The position numbers and the translations under genes were made by a program. Shown here one piece after another: positions 1-7,711 of a stretch of DNA of 64,000 nt. The number at the start of each line of letters is the position of its first letter. Within the stretch, counting starts at the first letter, position 1. The stretch comes from JAAGZL01 sp050291365. Its GTDB lineage: Bacteria > Pseudomonadota > Gammaproteobacteria > Chromatiales > Chromatiaceae. The stretch spans positions 1-64,000 of the forward strand of contig JBNKJS010000024.1 of NCBI GenBank assembly GCA_050291365.1, written 5' to 3'. The notes below the pieces were generated by a model. It made no database searches and had not been told where the DNA came from. It saw only the letters and a program-made list of their open reading frames with translations.

Positions 1-316
1 TATCCAGCTCTTCCAGCGCATCTTTTACCTCATGCAGCGCCTCTTCCACGTTGCCGCGAACATCCTTTTCAGGATCTAGCTGAGGTTCCTGTGGCAGGTA
101 GCCAATATTGATCCCGGGCTGGGGACGGGCCTCGCCCTCTATCTCGCTGTCCAGTCCGGCCATGATCTTCAATAGGGTGGATTTACCTGCACCGTTCAGA
201 CCCAGTACGCCGATCTTGGCCCCAGGAAAGAATGAGAGGGAGATATCTTTTAGGATGACGCGTTTGGGCGGCACTATCTTGCCTACCCGGTTCATGGTGT
301 ATATGTATTGAGCCAT
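1..316 (-). CDS. ettA: EttA, ABC-F translational throttle ATPase (N-terminal part only)
   Basis: The reverse strand from an ATG at 316 encodes a protein that begins MAQYIYTMNRVGK and reads on past the window edge, so only about 105 residues are visible. The Walker A motif GLNGAGKST sits near residue 40 and is followed by the start of the ATPase domain (LLKIMAG, then GYLPQEPQLD around the Q-loop). This opening is characteristic of EttA, a soluble ABC-F protein that binds the ribosomal E site and gates the first elongation step according to ATP/ADP ratio. The second ATPase domain and the linker arm are outside the window. Other ABC-F proteins are possible, but the N-terminus matches EttA best. 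Confidence 0.92.
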   Translation of the reverse strand, partial: MAQYIYTMNRVGKIVPPKRVILKDISLSFFPGAKIGVLGLNGAGKSTLLKIMAGLDSEIEGEARPQPGINIGYLPQEPQLDPEKDVRGNVEEALHEVKDALEELD

Positions 317-372
317 TGTTTAGTTATTCCAGATGATAAATTTAAGGTTGTTGCATGTGCAGCCACCATCTA

Positions 373-425
373 GTAGGAGCCCAGTCCCCTGGGCGATAAT
401 ATCGCCCGCAGGAGCGGGCTCCTGC
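373..425. repeat. REPIN-like pair of inverted REP palindromes
   Basis: Two GTAGGAGC/GCAGGAGC-headed palindromes lie head to head between ettA and the flavoprotein gene. On the + strand one runs GTAGGAGCCCAG-TCCC-CTGGGCGATA (373 on). On the - strand the other runs GCAGGAGCCCGC-TCCT-GCGGGCGATA (425 back), and they share the central GATA/TATC. The GTAGGAGC...GCGATA form is the classic REP unit of Pseudomonas-like gammaproteobacteria, and an inverted pair is a REPIN. REPs are mobilised by RAYT transposases; none is in this window. A role as the 3' hairpin of the upstream gene is also possible. Confidence 0.7.
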
Positions 426-434
426 AAAAAATGT

Positions 435-1844
435 TCAGGGCATGGGAGCCAGCTCGGCGATGGCGCCGGGATTCTTGTTTTCCACCTTTTCATAGAGATC
501 GTTCAGGGCAGCCTGCAGGGCCTCTTCTATCACCGGATGATAGTATGGCATCTGAATCAGATCACCCACAGTGAGCCCCTGCTGAATGCTCCAAGCCAAA
601 AGGTGGGCCAGGTTTTCACCGCTGACGCTCACCATTGCCGCACCCAATAGTTTGCCACTCTGCTTTTCAGCATAGACCCGGATGATGCCTTTGTTCTTAC
701 CCATAATCAGGGCGCGGCCCACCGGGGCCAGTTGCACCTCGCCAACTGCTACCTGTTCATGATTCAGCTCTGACCAGCGCAGGCCGACGTGGCAGATGTT
801 GGGATCACAGAAGTTGATGGCGATCGGGGTCTTGCGTTGGTAGGGGACGATCTGATCGCTTACGGCGTTACTGCCGGCAATGCGTCCTTCGTCTCCCGCT
901 TCATGCAGCAGAGGTATATCGTTATTCACGTCCCCAGCTATGAGGATATGGCTGTTGCCACACTGCATGGTGTTACGGTTGAATAGGGGAATGCCCCTGG
1001 CGTCAAGCTCTATGCCGGCATTCTCAAGTTCCAGGCTCTCTATATTAGGTGTGCGTCCCAGGCTGGCAAGAACCCTATCTACCAGCACTGAGTTGTCGCC
1101 GGCGGTGACCCTTAGCTTCTCTCCATCTTGTGTGATCTCGGCAGCGGCGCCCAGGTGGAGTGGGAAATCCTTGCCGATGATCTGGAGAGCAGTTTGGGCC
1201 ACAGCTGGATCTTCGATGCCGCCGATGCTATCCAGCATGTCGAAACCGGTTACCTCTACTCCCAACTTGGAGAGAGACTGGCCGATCTCCAGGCCTATGG
1301 TGCCAAGACCGATCACCGCCATGGATGCCGGCATCTCTTCCAGCTCAAAAAATTGATCCGTGGTGATTACCTTGTCACCGAAGGCCTCCCAAGGCTTGGG
1401 TAGGACAGGGCGGGAGCCGGTGGCTATGATGATCTTCTCAGCGCGTATTAGCTGCTCATCCACCTGGAGCAGGTTGGGTTCCACAAATTTAGCATAGCCT
1501 TCAATCAGCACCTCATCGCTCATATGGTCGGTGCTGTTGGATAGGACCCGATCCACGAAGGTGTCGCGCATATCCTGTACATACTCCAGGGTCTCATTCA
1601 AATCGATCTCGATCTGGTCCTGGCCTTCCACCCCGTAACGCCCAAGTATCTTGGTGCGGGAGAGGTCATGGGCTGTCTGAATCAGGGCCTTGGAAGGCAT
1701 GCAGCCGACGCGTGCGCAGGTGGTTCCAAGTTCACCGCCGTTTATCAGGACAAAGCTTTTACCCGATGGTTTGACCTTGCTCATGGCATAGAGACCGGCA
1801 GAGCCAGAACCGATGATTGCTACGTCTACTTTTCTCTCTTGCAC
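435..1844 (-). CDS. Dihydrolipoyl dehydrogenase-like flavoprotein disulfide reductase
   Basis: This 469-residue class I pyridine nucleotide-disulfide oxidoreductase has an N-terminal FAD-binding GSGSAGLYAM motif (about residues 12-21). The redox-active cysteine pair is in TTCARVGCMPSK (about residues 41-52, CX4C). The second Rossmann NAD motif is GLGTIGLEIG, and the C-terminal active-site histidine/glutamate is in HPVIEEAL. All catalytic parts of an NADH:lipoamide-type reductase are therefore present. The gene is not beside E1/E2 subunits of a 2-oxoacid dehydrogenase. The CARVGC variant also differs from the usual CLNVGC of housekeeping Lpd, so it may be an accessory reductase (lipoate, glutathione-like or sulfur-linked substrate). 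It stands alone, divergent from the octaheme cytochrome operon. Confidence 0.85.
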   Translation of the reverse strand: MQERKVDVAIIGSGSAGLYAMSKVKPSGKSFVLINGGELGTTCARVGCMPSKALIQTAHDLSRTKILGRYGVEGQDQIEIDLNETLEYVQDMRDTFVDRVLSNSTDHMSDEVLIEGYAKFVEPNLLQVDEQLIRAEKIIIATGSRPVLPKPWEAFGDKVITTDQFFELEEMPASMAVIGLGTIGLEIGQSLSKLGVEVTGFDMLDSIGGIEDPAVAQTALQIIGKDFPLHLGAAAEITQDGEKLRVTAGDNSVLVDRVLASLGRTPNIESLELENAGIELDARGIPLFNRNTMQCGNSHILIAGDVNNDIPLLHEAGDEGRIAGSNAVSDQIVPYQRKTPIAINFCDPNICHVGLRWSELNHEQVAVGEVQLAPVGRALIMGKNKGIIRVYAEKQSGKLLGAAMVSVSGENLAHLLAWSIQQGLTVGDLIQMPYYHPVIEEALQAALNDLYEKVENKNPGAIAELAPMP

Positions 1845-1918
1845 TTGTTTCTCCGAAGTATAGATATGCTTTACTCAGTGGTTGTTGCCTATGAACCCTG
1901 GTTGTCCGTAACGCGATA

Positions 1919-1974
1919 GTTTATAGAACCTCTCAAATGGGCGAAAGGTCATACAGACCCAATGTTCTATAAAC
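1919..1974. promoter_or_regulatory. Paired 11-bp inverted repeat in a divergent promoter region
   Basis: The 424-bp gap between the flavoprotein gene (left) and the octaheme cytochrome operon (right) has no ORF of note and is AT-rich. GTTTATAGAAC at 1919-1929 is the exact reverse complement of GTTCTATAAAC at 1964-1974, 34 bp apart. Each arm is itself near-palindromic (GTT....AAC), as expected for two binding sites of a dimeric regulator. A second dyad, TTGGAG-N11-CTCCAA, lies at 2109-2131, nearer the cytochrome start. I infer redox or sulfur control of one or both genes, but cannot name the regulator. Confidence 0.45.
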
Positions 1975-2268
1975 GGGGTCTAATAAAGCCACAATATTCA
2001 TGTGGTAAAATTAGTGTTTTCTTAATAGTTTGTATAAAAAAGATGTACAGGTGGGGTGCAAAAACGGTATTTTGTGTGTATTGTTAATTTTTCTGTATCC
2101 TTGGTCTCTTGGAGGTAATTAACAACTCCAATGGATAACTAATTGGATATAGAGTAATTATATGAAGGTGTTGTGAAATTAAGCCTTTGCACATGGCTAC
2201 CGGTTATGTGCAGAGGAAATAAAAAGAAAAAATAGTTTGTTACTAAACCAAAGGTGGGAGAGCCATAT

Positions 2269-3846
2269 ATGAACTATTCACCGTACCCACGGGCCGGTGC
2301 AGTATTGCTGTTAGCCCGTTCGACATTATTCTGTTTCTTGTTTGCTGTCACGTCTGTATTTGCATCCACAACGGATCACAGCAAACTAGAGGAACTGAAC
2401 GTAGAGTTCAAGACCGGTCCGGAGGTAACCAAGGCCTGTCTATCCTGTCATACAGAAGCAGCTAAGCAGCTACACAAGACCAAGCACTGGAAGTGGGAGT
2501 TTCTCAATCCAGATAGCAAGCAGCGTCTGGGAAAGAAGAACGTGCTGAATAACTTCTGTATTACACCACAATCAAACTACCCTGGATGTACAGCTTGTCA
2601 TATCGGTTATGGTTGGAAAGACGAAACATTTGACTTTGCTTCGGAAGAGAATGTTGATTGTCTGGTCTGTCACGATACTACAGGCACCTACAGTAAGCCT
2701 CCCGGCAAGGCAGGGCATCCGGCAGATTTTGTCAAACTTAAAAAAGTAGCCCAGAACGTGGGCAAGACCAGCCGTGACACCTGCGGCGCTTGTCACTTCT
2801 TTGGTGGTGGTGGTGACGGTGTGAAACATGGCGACATGGATAGTTCCTTAGCCATGCCTGATGAGGAGCTGGACGTGCATATGGATGCTGTCGGGCTCGA
2901 TTTCAGATGCGCTACCTGCCACGCCACAAGCTCCCACAAGGTGCCTGGCAGTCGTTATGCGACCACTGCGCACGAAACCAAAGGGATTCAGGTTCGCGGC
3001 GAACGGGATGATCGTAATCCTGCCACCTGCCGATCCTGTCATGATTCCGATCCCCACTCTAAGGATGACATCATAGGCATTAAGCTCAATGGCCATACCG
3101 ATGAAGTCTCCTGTCAGGCCTGTCATATTCCTACTATTGCCCGTGGCGGAGTAGCCACCAAGATCTCCTGGGACTGGTCCACTGCCGGTGACCTGGATTC
3201 GAAGGGTAAACCTGTAGTGAAGAAGGGTGAACACGGTCATGTCATTTATCACGGTAAAAAGGGTGATTTTGTATATGGTGCGAACATCAAGCCTGAATAC
3301 ATCTGGTTTAACGGCAAGGTGAAATACACCCTGTTGGAGGACAAGATAGATAAAGAGGCTGGACCGACACCGATCAACAGATTCGAAGGAAGTCCGTATG
3401 ACGGTAAATCACGCATCTGGCCGGTGAAGGTGATGCATGGCAAACAGCCATATGATCCAGTCAACAAGACCCTGGTAGCTCCCCACACAGTACCCAGAAA
3501 CAAGGAAGATAAAACCGCTTTCTGGAAAAACTACAACTGGGGTAAGGCGATTACCGATGGCATGCAGTTCGCGGGTAAGCCCTATTCCGGTAAATATGAT
3601 TTCATCGAAACCAGGATGATGTGGCCTATCACTCACATGGTGGCGCCAGCAAAGAATGCAGTGAAATGTAAGGAGTGTCACAGCAAAGAGGGCCGTCTTG
3701 AGGGCCTGCCGGGTGTTTACCTACCTGGATCAGGAACAAGTCCCTGGATTAATCGCCTTGGCTGGATAGCCATCTTGGCCGTGTTAGCCGGTATTTTAAT
3801 CCACTCAATTGTTCGTTTGGTTTCTACGCGCAGGAGACAGTCCTAA
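2269..3846 (+). CDS. Octaheme c-type cytochrome, tetrathionate reductase family
   Basis: About 525 residues starting at the ATG that follows GGTGGGAG at 2253; an in-frame GTG at 2254 lies inside that ribosome site. The N-terminus is a signal segment (hydrophobic stretch before AVTSVFAS). Eight CXXCH heme motifs follow: CLSCH, CTACH, CLVCH, CGACH, CATCH, CRSCH, CQACH and, after a long heme-free stretch, CKECH. A single transmembrane helix (WIAILAVLAGILIHSIV) ends the protein, so it is periplasmic and membrane-tethered. The heme count and layout match the octaheme family of Shewanella Otr, which reduces tetrathionate (and nitrite/hydroxylamine in vitro). Direction and substrate here are not provable from sequence. 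Its stop overlaps the start of the cytochrome b gene by one base. Confidence 0.88.
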   Translation: MNYSPYPRAGAVLLLARSTLFCFLFAVTSVFASTTDHSKLEELNVEFKTGPEVTKACLSCHTEAAKQLHKTKHWKWEFLNPDSKQRLGKKNVLNNFCITPQSNYPGCTACHIGYGWKDETFDFASEENVDCLVCHDTTGTYSKPPGKAGHPADFVKLKKVAQNVGKTSRDTCGACHFFGGGGDGVKHGDMDSSLAMPDEELDVHMDAVGLDFRCATCHATSSHKVPGSRYATTAHETKGIQVRGERDDRNPATCRSCHDSDPHSKDDIIGIKLNGHTDEVSCQACHIPTIARGGVATKISWDWSTAGDLDSKGKPVVKKGEHGHVIYHGKKGDFVYGANIKPEYIWFNGKVKYTLLEDKIDKEAGPTPINRFEGSPYDGKSRIWPVKVMHGKQPYDPVNKTLVAPHTVPRNKEDKTAFWKNYNWGKAITDGMQFAGKPYSGKYDFIETRMMWPITHMVAPAKNAVKCKECHSKEGRLEGLPGVYLPGSGTSPWINRLGWIAILAVLAGILIHSIVRLVSTRRRQS

Positions 3847-4514
3847 TGGCTATACATAACATTGAGGTATATAAGCGTTTCGAGCGTCTCTGGCACTGGA
3901 GTCAGATGGCTCTGATTCTCACCCTGCTGGTTACGGGGTTTGCGGTCCATGGTGTTCATTCATTGATCGAGTTTGAGATGGCGGTAACCATTCACACCAT
4001 TGCTGCCCTGATAATGATTGGTATCTGGACTTTCGCGATATTCTGGCTCATAACCACGGGAGAGTGGCGCCACTATATGCCGACGGTCAAAAACTTGTCC
4101 GTGGTGGTGCGCTTCTACATCCACGGAATCTTTAAGGGCGAACAGCACCCTTACATCAAGACCTACCGGCGCAAGCACAACCCCCTGCAGGCATTGACCT
4201 ACCTGTTGATTAAGGTGGTGATTTTCCCCGCGGTCTGGATTACCGGTATCGCCTATCTGCTGATTAGCTTTGGTATTGGCGGTGATTTTTTTGCCGGGGT
4301 CGGACTGGGGTTTATTGCAGATCTGCATACAGTGGCAGCCTTCGCTATCCTGGCGTTCGTCTGTGTGCATGTCTATCTGCTCACAACCGGTGATCATGGA
4401 TTTGTAGCTCACGTAAAACCGATGGTTACCGGTGTTGATGAGGTTGAGCTGACCGATGAAGAGTACGCCTATCTGAAGCAAGATGAACCAGGTAGACTTA
4501 GAGATATAAAATAA
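3846..4514 (+). CDS. Membrane cytochrome b (b561-like) partner of the octaheme cytochrome
   Basis: This 222-residue protein begins MAIHNIEVYKRFERLWHWSQ. It has about four hydrophobic helices and paired histidines suitable for two b hemes: H17 in the first helix, HTIAALIM, the HN segment near the third helix, and DLHTVAAFAILAFVCVHVY. This is the pattern of formate-dehydrogenase-gamma/Ni-Fe-hydrogenase-type cytochrome b subunits. It is translationally coupled to the octaheme gene (TAATG overlap) and most likely carries electrons between quinone and the periplasmic octaheme protein. The C-terminal tail is acidic and probably cytoplasmic. Confidence 0.85.
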   Translation: MAIHNIEVYKRFERLWHWSQMALILTLLVTGFAVHGVHSLIEFEMAVTIHTIAALIMIGIWTFAIFWLITTGEWRHYMPTVKNLSVVVRFYIHGIFKGEQHPYIKTYRRKHNPLQALTYLLIKVVIFPAVWITGIAYLLISFGIGGDFFAGVGLGFIADLHTVAAFAILAFVCVHVYLLTTGDHGFVAHVKPMVTGVDEVELTDEEYAYLKQDEPGRLRDIK

Positions 4515-4528
4515 CAATAAAGGGTGCA

Positions 4529-4555
4529 GCCCGGTTCCAGGTTATGGAGCCGGGC
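4529..4555 (+). terminator. Hairpin after the octaheme/cytochrome b pair
   Basis: GCCCGG...CCGGGC, extended by TCC/GGA, forms an interrupted stem 15 bases after the cytochrome b stop. There is no clean T-run after it, so it is either a weak terminator or a 3' stabilising hairpin. The rest of the 207-bp gap to the monoheme cytochrome shows nothing else obvious. Confidence 0.4.
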
Positions 4556-4721
4556 GTCCGTTTGAAGTCTGGATCTGGGAATGTCCCATCTAGACATTCT
4601 GTCTTATTCAAGGCAGGCCTGGGTAAAAGGCTATACAAGTCGATTATAATCAATGTATAAATAGCTAAACGCTGGGCCGAGTTCTAACTTAATTTATAAA
4701 ATCTGCTTTAGGAGTTGTGTT

Positions 4722-5123
4722 ATGAACCTTAATAAATCTTTTGCTCTTGCGCTGACACTCTGTCTGTTCGGCGGTGTAATTCCAACAGCTATTGCTGCCG
4801 ATGGAAACTGGAAGATAGGCCGCATCTATTACCGCATGGTCTGCACCGCATGTCACAAGGAACAGGCTGGTGGCGCCATTTCACCATCCAGTTATACCAA
4901 AGCGGAATGGAACGCTTATATCGAAGCTGATAAGCATGCAAAAGAGAAAGATTCACTGAAAAGTTATGTAAGTACAGAGTATCGCGACAGTATCAAAGAT
5001 ACTAATAAGGCCGCAGCAAATAAGAAGATAGCAGCTAAATCTGCAGAAGAGCTGATGGCTGACGTACATGCGTTCGTACTTCATGGTGCCAAGGACTCTG
5101 ACACTCCGGCACGTTGTAACTAA
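4722..5123 (+). CDS. Exported monoheme cytochrome c
   Basis: This 133-residue protein has a good ribosome site (AGGAG) and a signal peptide ending AIAADG. Its single heme motif is CTACH at about residue 44, in the context GRIYYRMVCTACH. The following residues fit a small class I-like cytochrome c with a poorly conserved C-terminal half that is rich in Lys/Ala and ends in a cysteine (PARCN). No methionine ligand can be assigned with confidence. The position between the octaheme/cytochrome b pair and a thiosulfate-type transporter suggests a periplasmic electron carrier for the same sulfur module. The exact partner is not shown by the sequence. Confidence 0.8.
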   Translation: MNLNKSFALALTLCLFGGVIPTAIAADGNWKIGRIYYRMVCTACHKEQAGGAISPSSYTKAEWNAYIEADKHAKEKDSLKSYVSTEYRDSIKDTNKAAANKKIAAKSAEELMADVHAFVLHGAKDSDTPARCN

Positions 5124-5188
5124 CTACGAATTCCCCTGAGCGGGGCGTGACTTGCGGACTAACAAATAATAAATAGGGGAGACAAAAC

Positions 5189-6427
5189 ATGAGTGGTGGA
5201 AACGGCTCATCCTGGCTGAAAGCCGATTACGAGAGCGTTTTTGTTGAAGAGTGGTCGCCATATTTTGGCGCTGTACTGCTGGTTATTATTATGGCGGTGT
5301 TGATGGGCTCCGGCCTGTTCTGGGGGGTGTTCGGCGGTCTGAAGCTGTGGGGTGATTACTTTAATAATCTGATCGGTCTGGGGCCAATGCTCGGTGTTAA
5401 GTCTGAACTGGACAGCCCTTTGATGCATAGGATTTCATTGATGGACATCACCCTGGTTCTAGGTGCCTTCTGTGCTGCCATGTTATCCCAGCAGTTTCGC
5501 ATCAGTCGGCCACCAAATCTGGAGTTTGTCTGGGGTGCCTTGGGCGGGGCTTTAATGGGTATAGGCGCCACCTTCGCTGGCGGTTGTACCACCGGTGGAT
5601 TCTTTATCCCGCTGACCTTCTCCTCTCCATCCGGCTGGGTGATGTGGGTTGGTCTGCTGATTGGTGCCATCATCGGCCTGAAGCTGCTGCTATGGACCAT
5701 GGAGAACATCACATGGGGAACATCAGCCCCTGCGATAAAACCGGTAAAGTTCAAAGGTGCCTATCCCTGGATCGGCGCCCTGGTTATGGCTGGTATTCTG
5801 GTCTGGGCCATTAGCTGGTGGGGCTCGGATAACAAGATGGAAGTACAGCGGGCCATACTGGTACTGGCTGGATTCGCTATCGGCTTCGTACTGCATCGTT
5901 CCCGCTTCTGCTTCTCACGGGTATTTCGCGAACCCTTTATGACAGGAGAAGGGGAGATGACCAAGGCCATGATCCTGGCCCTGGCTCTGGGTGCGCCTGT
6001 TGGCGCCGTGCTGCTGGCAAAAGGAACCATTGATCCATATCTGGCAGTACCAACCCGCTTCTGGATTGGCTCATTGATCGGCGGGCTAACATTCGGTATA
6101 GGTATGATCTTTGCCGGTGGCTGCGCTTCTGGTTCCCTGTGGCGGGTAGGTGAAGGACATCTCAAGCTGGTGGTCGCAGTATTCTTCTTCGGTTGGGCCG
6201 GCTCCATTACCAGTGGTGTTCTAGGGAAACTGGGCTTAACCAACGCCGAATATGATATGGATTTCATGGACGGTATGGCGGAAGTTAGTCCTCTTGGCTT
6301 TCAGGCCTATATGCCTGATCTTCTAGGAGGTTGGGGCTGGGCATTGCTGGTCAGCTTTGTTCTGTTGCTGGTTTGGTACCTATTTGTTCGTTATAACGAA
6401 TCAACCGATAAGTTCACCGTCTTATAA
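5189..6427 (+). CDS. YeeE/YedE (TsuA-like) sulfur-compound transporter
   Basis: This 412-residue multi-helix membrane protein is made of two homologous halves. The family's conserved cysteine signatures are visible: AGGCTTGGFFIP in the first half, RSRFCFSR in the middle and AGGCASGSLWR in the second half. These glycine-cysteine loops form the thiosulfate-conducting path in TsuA/YeeE, where thiosulfate is relayed by cysteines. A GGGGAG ribosome site precedes the ATG. It is probably co-transcribed with the cytochromes upstream and converges on the rhodanese gene, separated by a bidirectional terminator. Import of thiosulfate or a related sulfane-sulfur compound is the likely function. Confidence 0.87.
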   Translation: MSGGNGSSWLKADYESVFVEEWSPYFGAVLLVIIMAVLMGSGLFWGVFGGLKLWGDYFNNLIGLGPMLGVKSELDSPLMHRISLMDITLVLGAFCAAMLSQQFRISRPPNLEFVWGALGGALMGIGATFAGGCTTGGFFIPLTFSSPSGWVMWVGLLIGAIIGLKLLLWTMENITWGTSAPAIKPVKFKGAYPWIGALVMAGILVWAISWWGSDNKMEVQRAILVLAGFAIGFVLHRSRFCFSRVFREPFMTGEGEMTKAMILALALGAPVGAVLLAKGTIDPYLAVPTRFWIGSLIGGLTFGIGMIFAGGCASGSLWRVGEGHLKLVVAVFFFGWAGSITSGVLGKLGLTNAEYDMDFMDGMAEVSPLGFQAYMPDLLGGWGWALLVSFVLLLVWYLFVRYNESTDKFTVL

Positions 6428-6443
6428 CAGCATTTTCAGATGT

Positions 6444-6476
6444 AAAAAAAAGGGGGCCAGAAGGCCCCCTTTTTTT
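6444..6476. terminator. Bidirectional intrinsic terminator
   Basis: An A-run, GGGGGCC, AGAA loop, GGCCCCC and T-run form a perfect stem with U-tracts on both strands. It sits exactly between the convergent transporter and rhodanese genes and should stop transcription from both sides. Confidence 0.95.
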
Positions 6477-6489
6477 CATTCAGAAATAT

Positions 6490-7590
6490 TTATTCAACTG
6501 GCTTCAATGAATAGCTGCCATCTTTATTAAAGGTAGCTTCGGCATTGAGGAAATAGGTCTTGAGCCCCTCGCGCATCATACCAACAGTATCATAGGCTTC
6601 GCCGCTGCGTGCCCCTGTGCCGCAGATAAAGACGATAGGTTTATCAGACGGCAGTGATGCCACCTGATCACCGAAACTATCCATAGGAATGTTTTTGGAT
6701 CCCTTGATATGACCTTCAGCAAATTCGTCTGCATCACGCACATCAATCAGATGGATGCTGTCAGGATCCTGTTTCATGATTTCCTGAAATGACTCGATGC
6801 TGATGGTTCCATCTTCACCGCCTGATTTAATGGCAACTTTCTTGCTATCGCCCTTGGCAATCGCTCCTCCAGCCTTTTTCCAGGAGGGGAATCCGGTTGG
6901 GAAGTAACGTACATTGGTGTATCCGGCGGCCAAGGCCTTCTTGGCGGATTTCATGCTTAGCTTACACTTGAGGCCACCACAGTAGAATATGAGCGGGGTG
7001 CTTTTATCTTCCGGCAGCATGGCCATCTTCTGTTCAAACTCGGTATCAGGAATACTGAGAGCGCCGGGGATGTGGCCTTTGTCGTATTTACGTTTTTTCG
7101 GCCGTGAGTCGATCAGCACAACCTTTGATTTTCCACCCACGATATTCTGTATATATTCCAATGTAACAGCACCGACGTTGCCCTGTTTCTTCCAGTGCGG
7201 ATAGCCGTTGGCGTAGACCTGGACATTTTTGTATCCAAGGGCCTCAGCCTTAGTGGCCGACTTATGGCTTAACTTGCATTTTAGGCCACCACAGTAGAAC
7301 ACTAGAGGGGTAGCTTTATCTTGCGGCAGTTTGTCGGTGTGCTTGTCAAATTCAGAAAATGGAATACTGAGTGATCCCGGTATATGGCCCTTGATATATT
7401 TTCTGGCCCCAGGGCGACTGTCGATGATTACGGCACCTTCGGGCGCACTCTTTAGGTCATCGATAATAGCGTGGAAAAACCAGTCAGGGGTTTTTGCTGG
7501 TGTAGCTGCTTGGTCTGCGACGGCGTTAAAACAGAATAACAGTAGAAAAACAGAAAAACAGGAAAGACGAAGTGAGTTTGTTATTTTCAT
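6490..7590 (-). CDS. Exported triple-domain rhodanese
   Basis: This 366-residue protein has a signal peptide (ends NAVADQ) and a strong GGAGG site before the ATG. Three rhodanese domains follow. Domains 1 (about 40-135) and 2 (about 145-240) are near-duplicates with active-site loops CGGLKCKLS, and each has IDSRP and GHIPG motifs. Domain 3 (about 260-355) has LIDVRDADEFAEGHIKG and the loop CGTGARSG. Rhodaneses move sulfane sulfur to thiophilic acceptors. The extra cysteine in the CGGLKC loops of domains 1 and 2 is unusual and could act as a second sulfur-relay residue. The periplasmic location and convergent position next to the sulfur transporter support a role in thiosulfate/polysulfide handling. 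Confidence 0.9.
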   Translation of the reverse strand: MKITNSLRLSCFSVFLLLFCFNAVADQAATPAKTPDWFFHAIIDDLKSAPEGAVIIDSRPGARKYIKGHIPGSLSIPFSEFDKHTDKLPQDKATPLVFYCGGLKCKLSHKSATKAEALGYKNVQVYANGYPHWKKQGNVGAVTLEYIQNIVGGKSKVVLIDSRPKKRKYDKGHIPGALSIPDTEFEQKMAMLPEDKSTPLIFYCGGLKCKLSMKSAKKALAAGYTNVRYFPTGFPSWKKAGGAIAKGDSKKVAIKSGGEDGTISIESFQEIMKQDPDSIHLIDVRDADEFAEGHIKGSKNIPMDSFGDQVASLPSDKPIVFICGTGARSGEAYDTVGMMREGLKTYFLNAEATFNKDGSYSLKPVE

Positions 7591-7711
7591 GTAATACCTC
7601 CATATAGTGGCAATTGGTTGAATCTTAAATGCATCAGCCTATAAAAAGCAAAATCAATTACTTATTATTCGGATTGTTACCACTGATAGATTCAGTATTA
7701 CCGACTGATCT

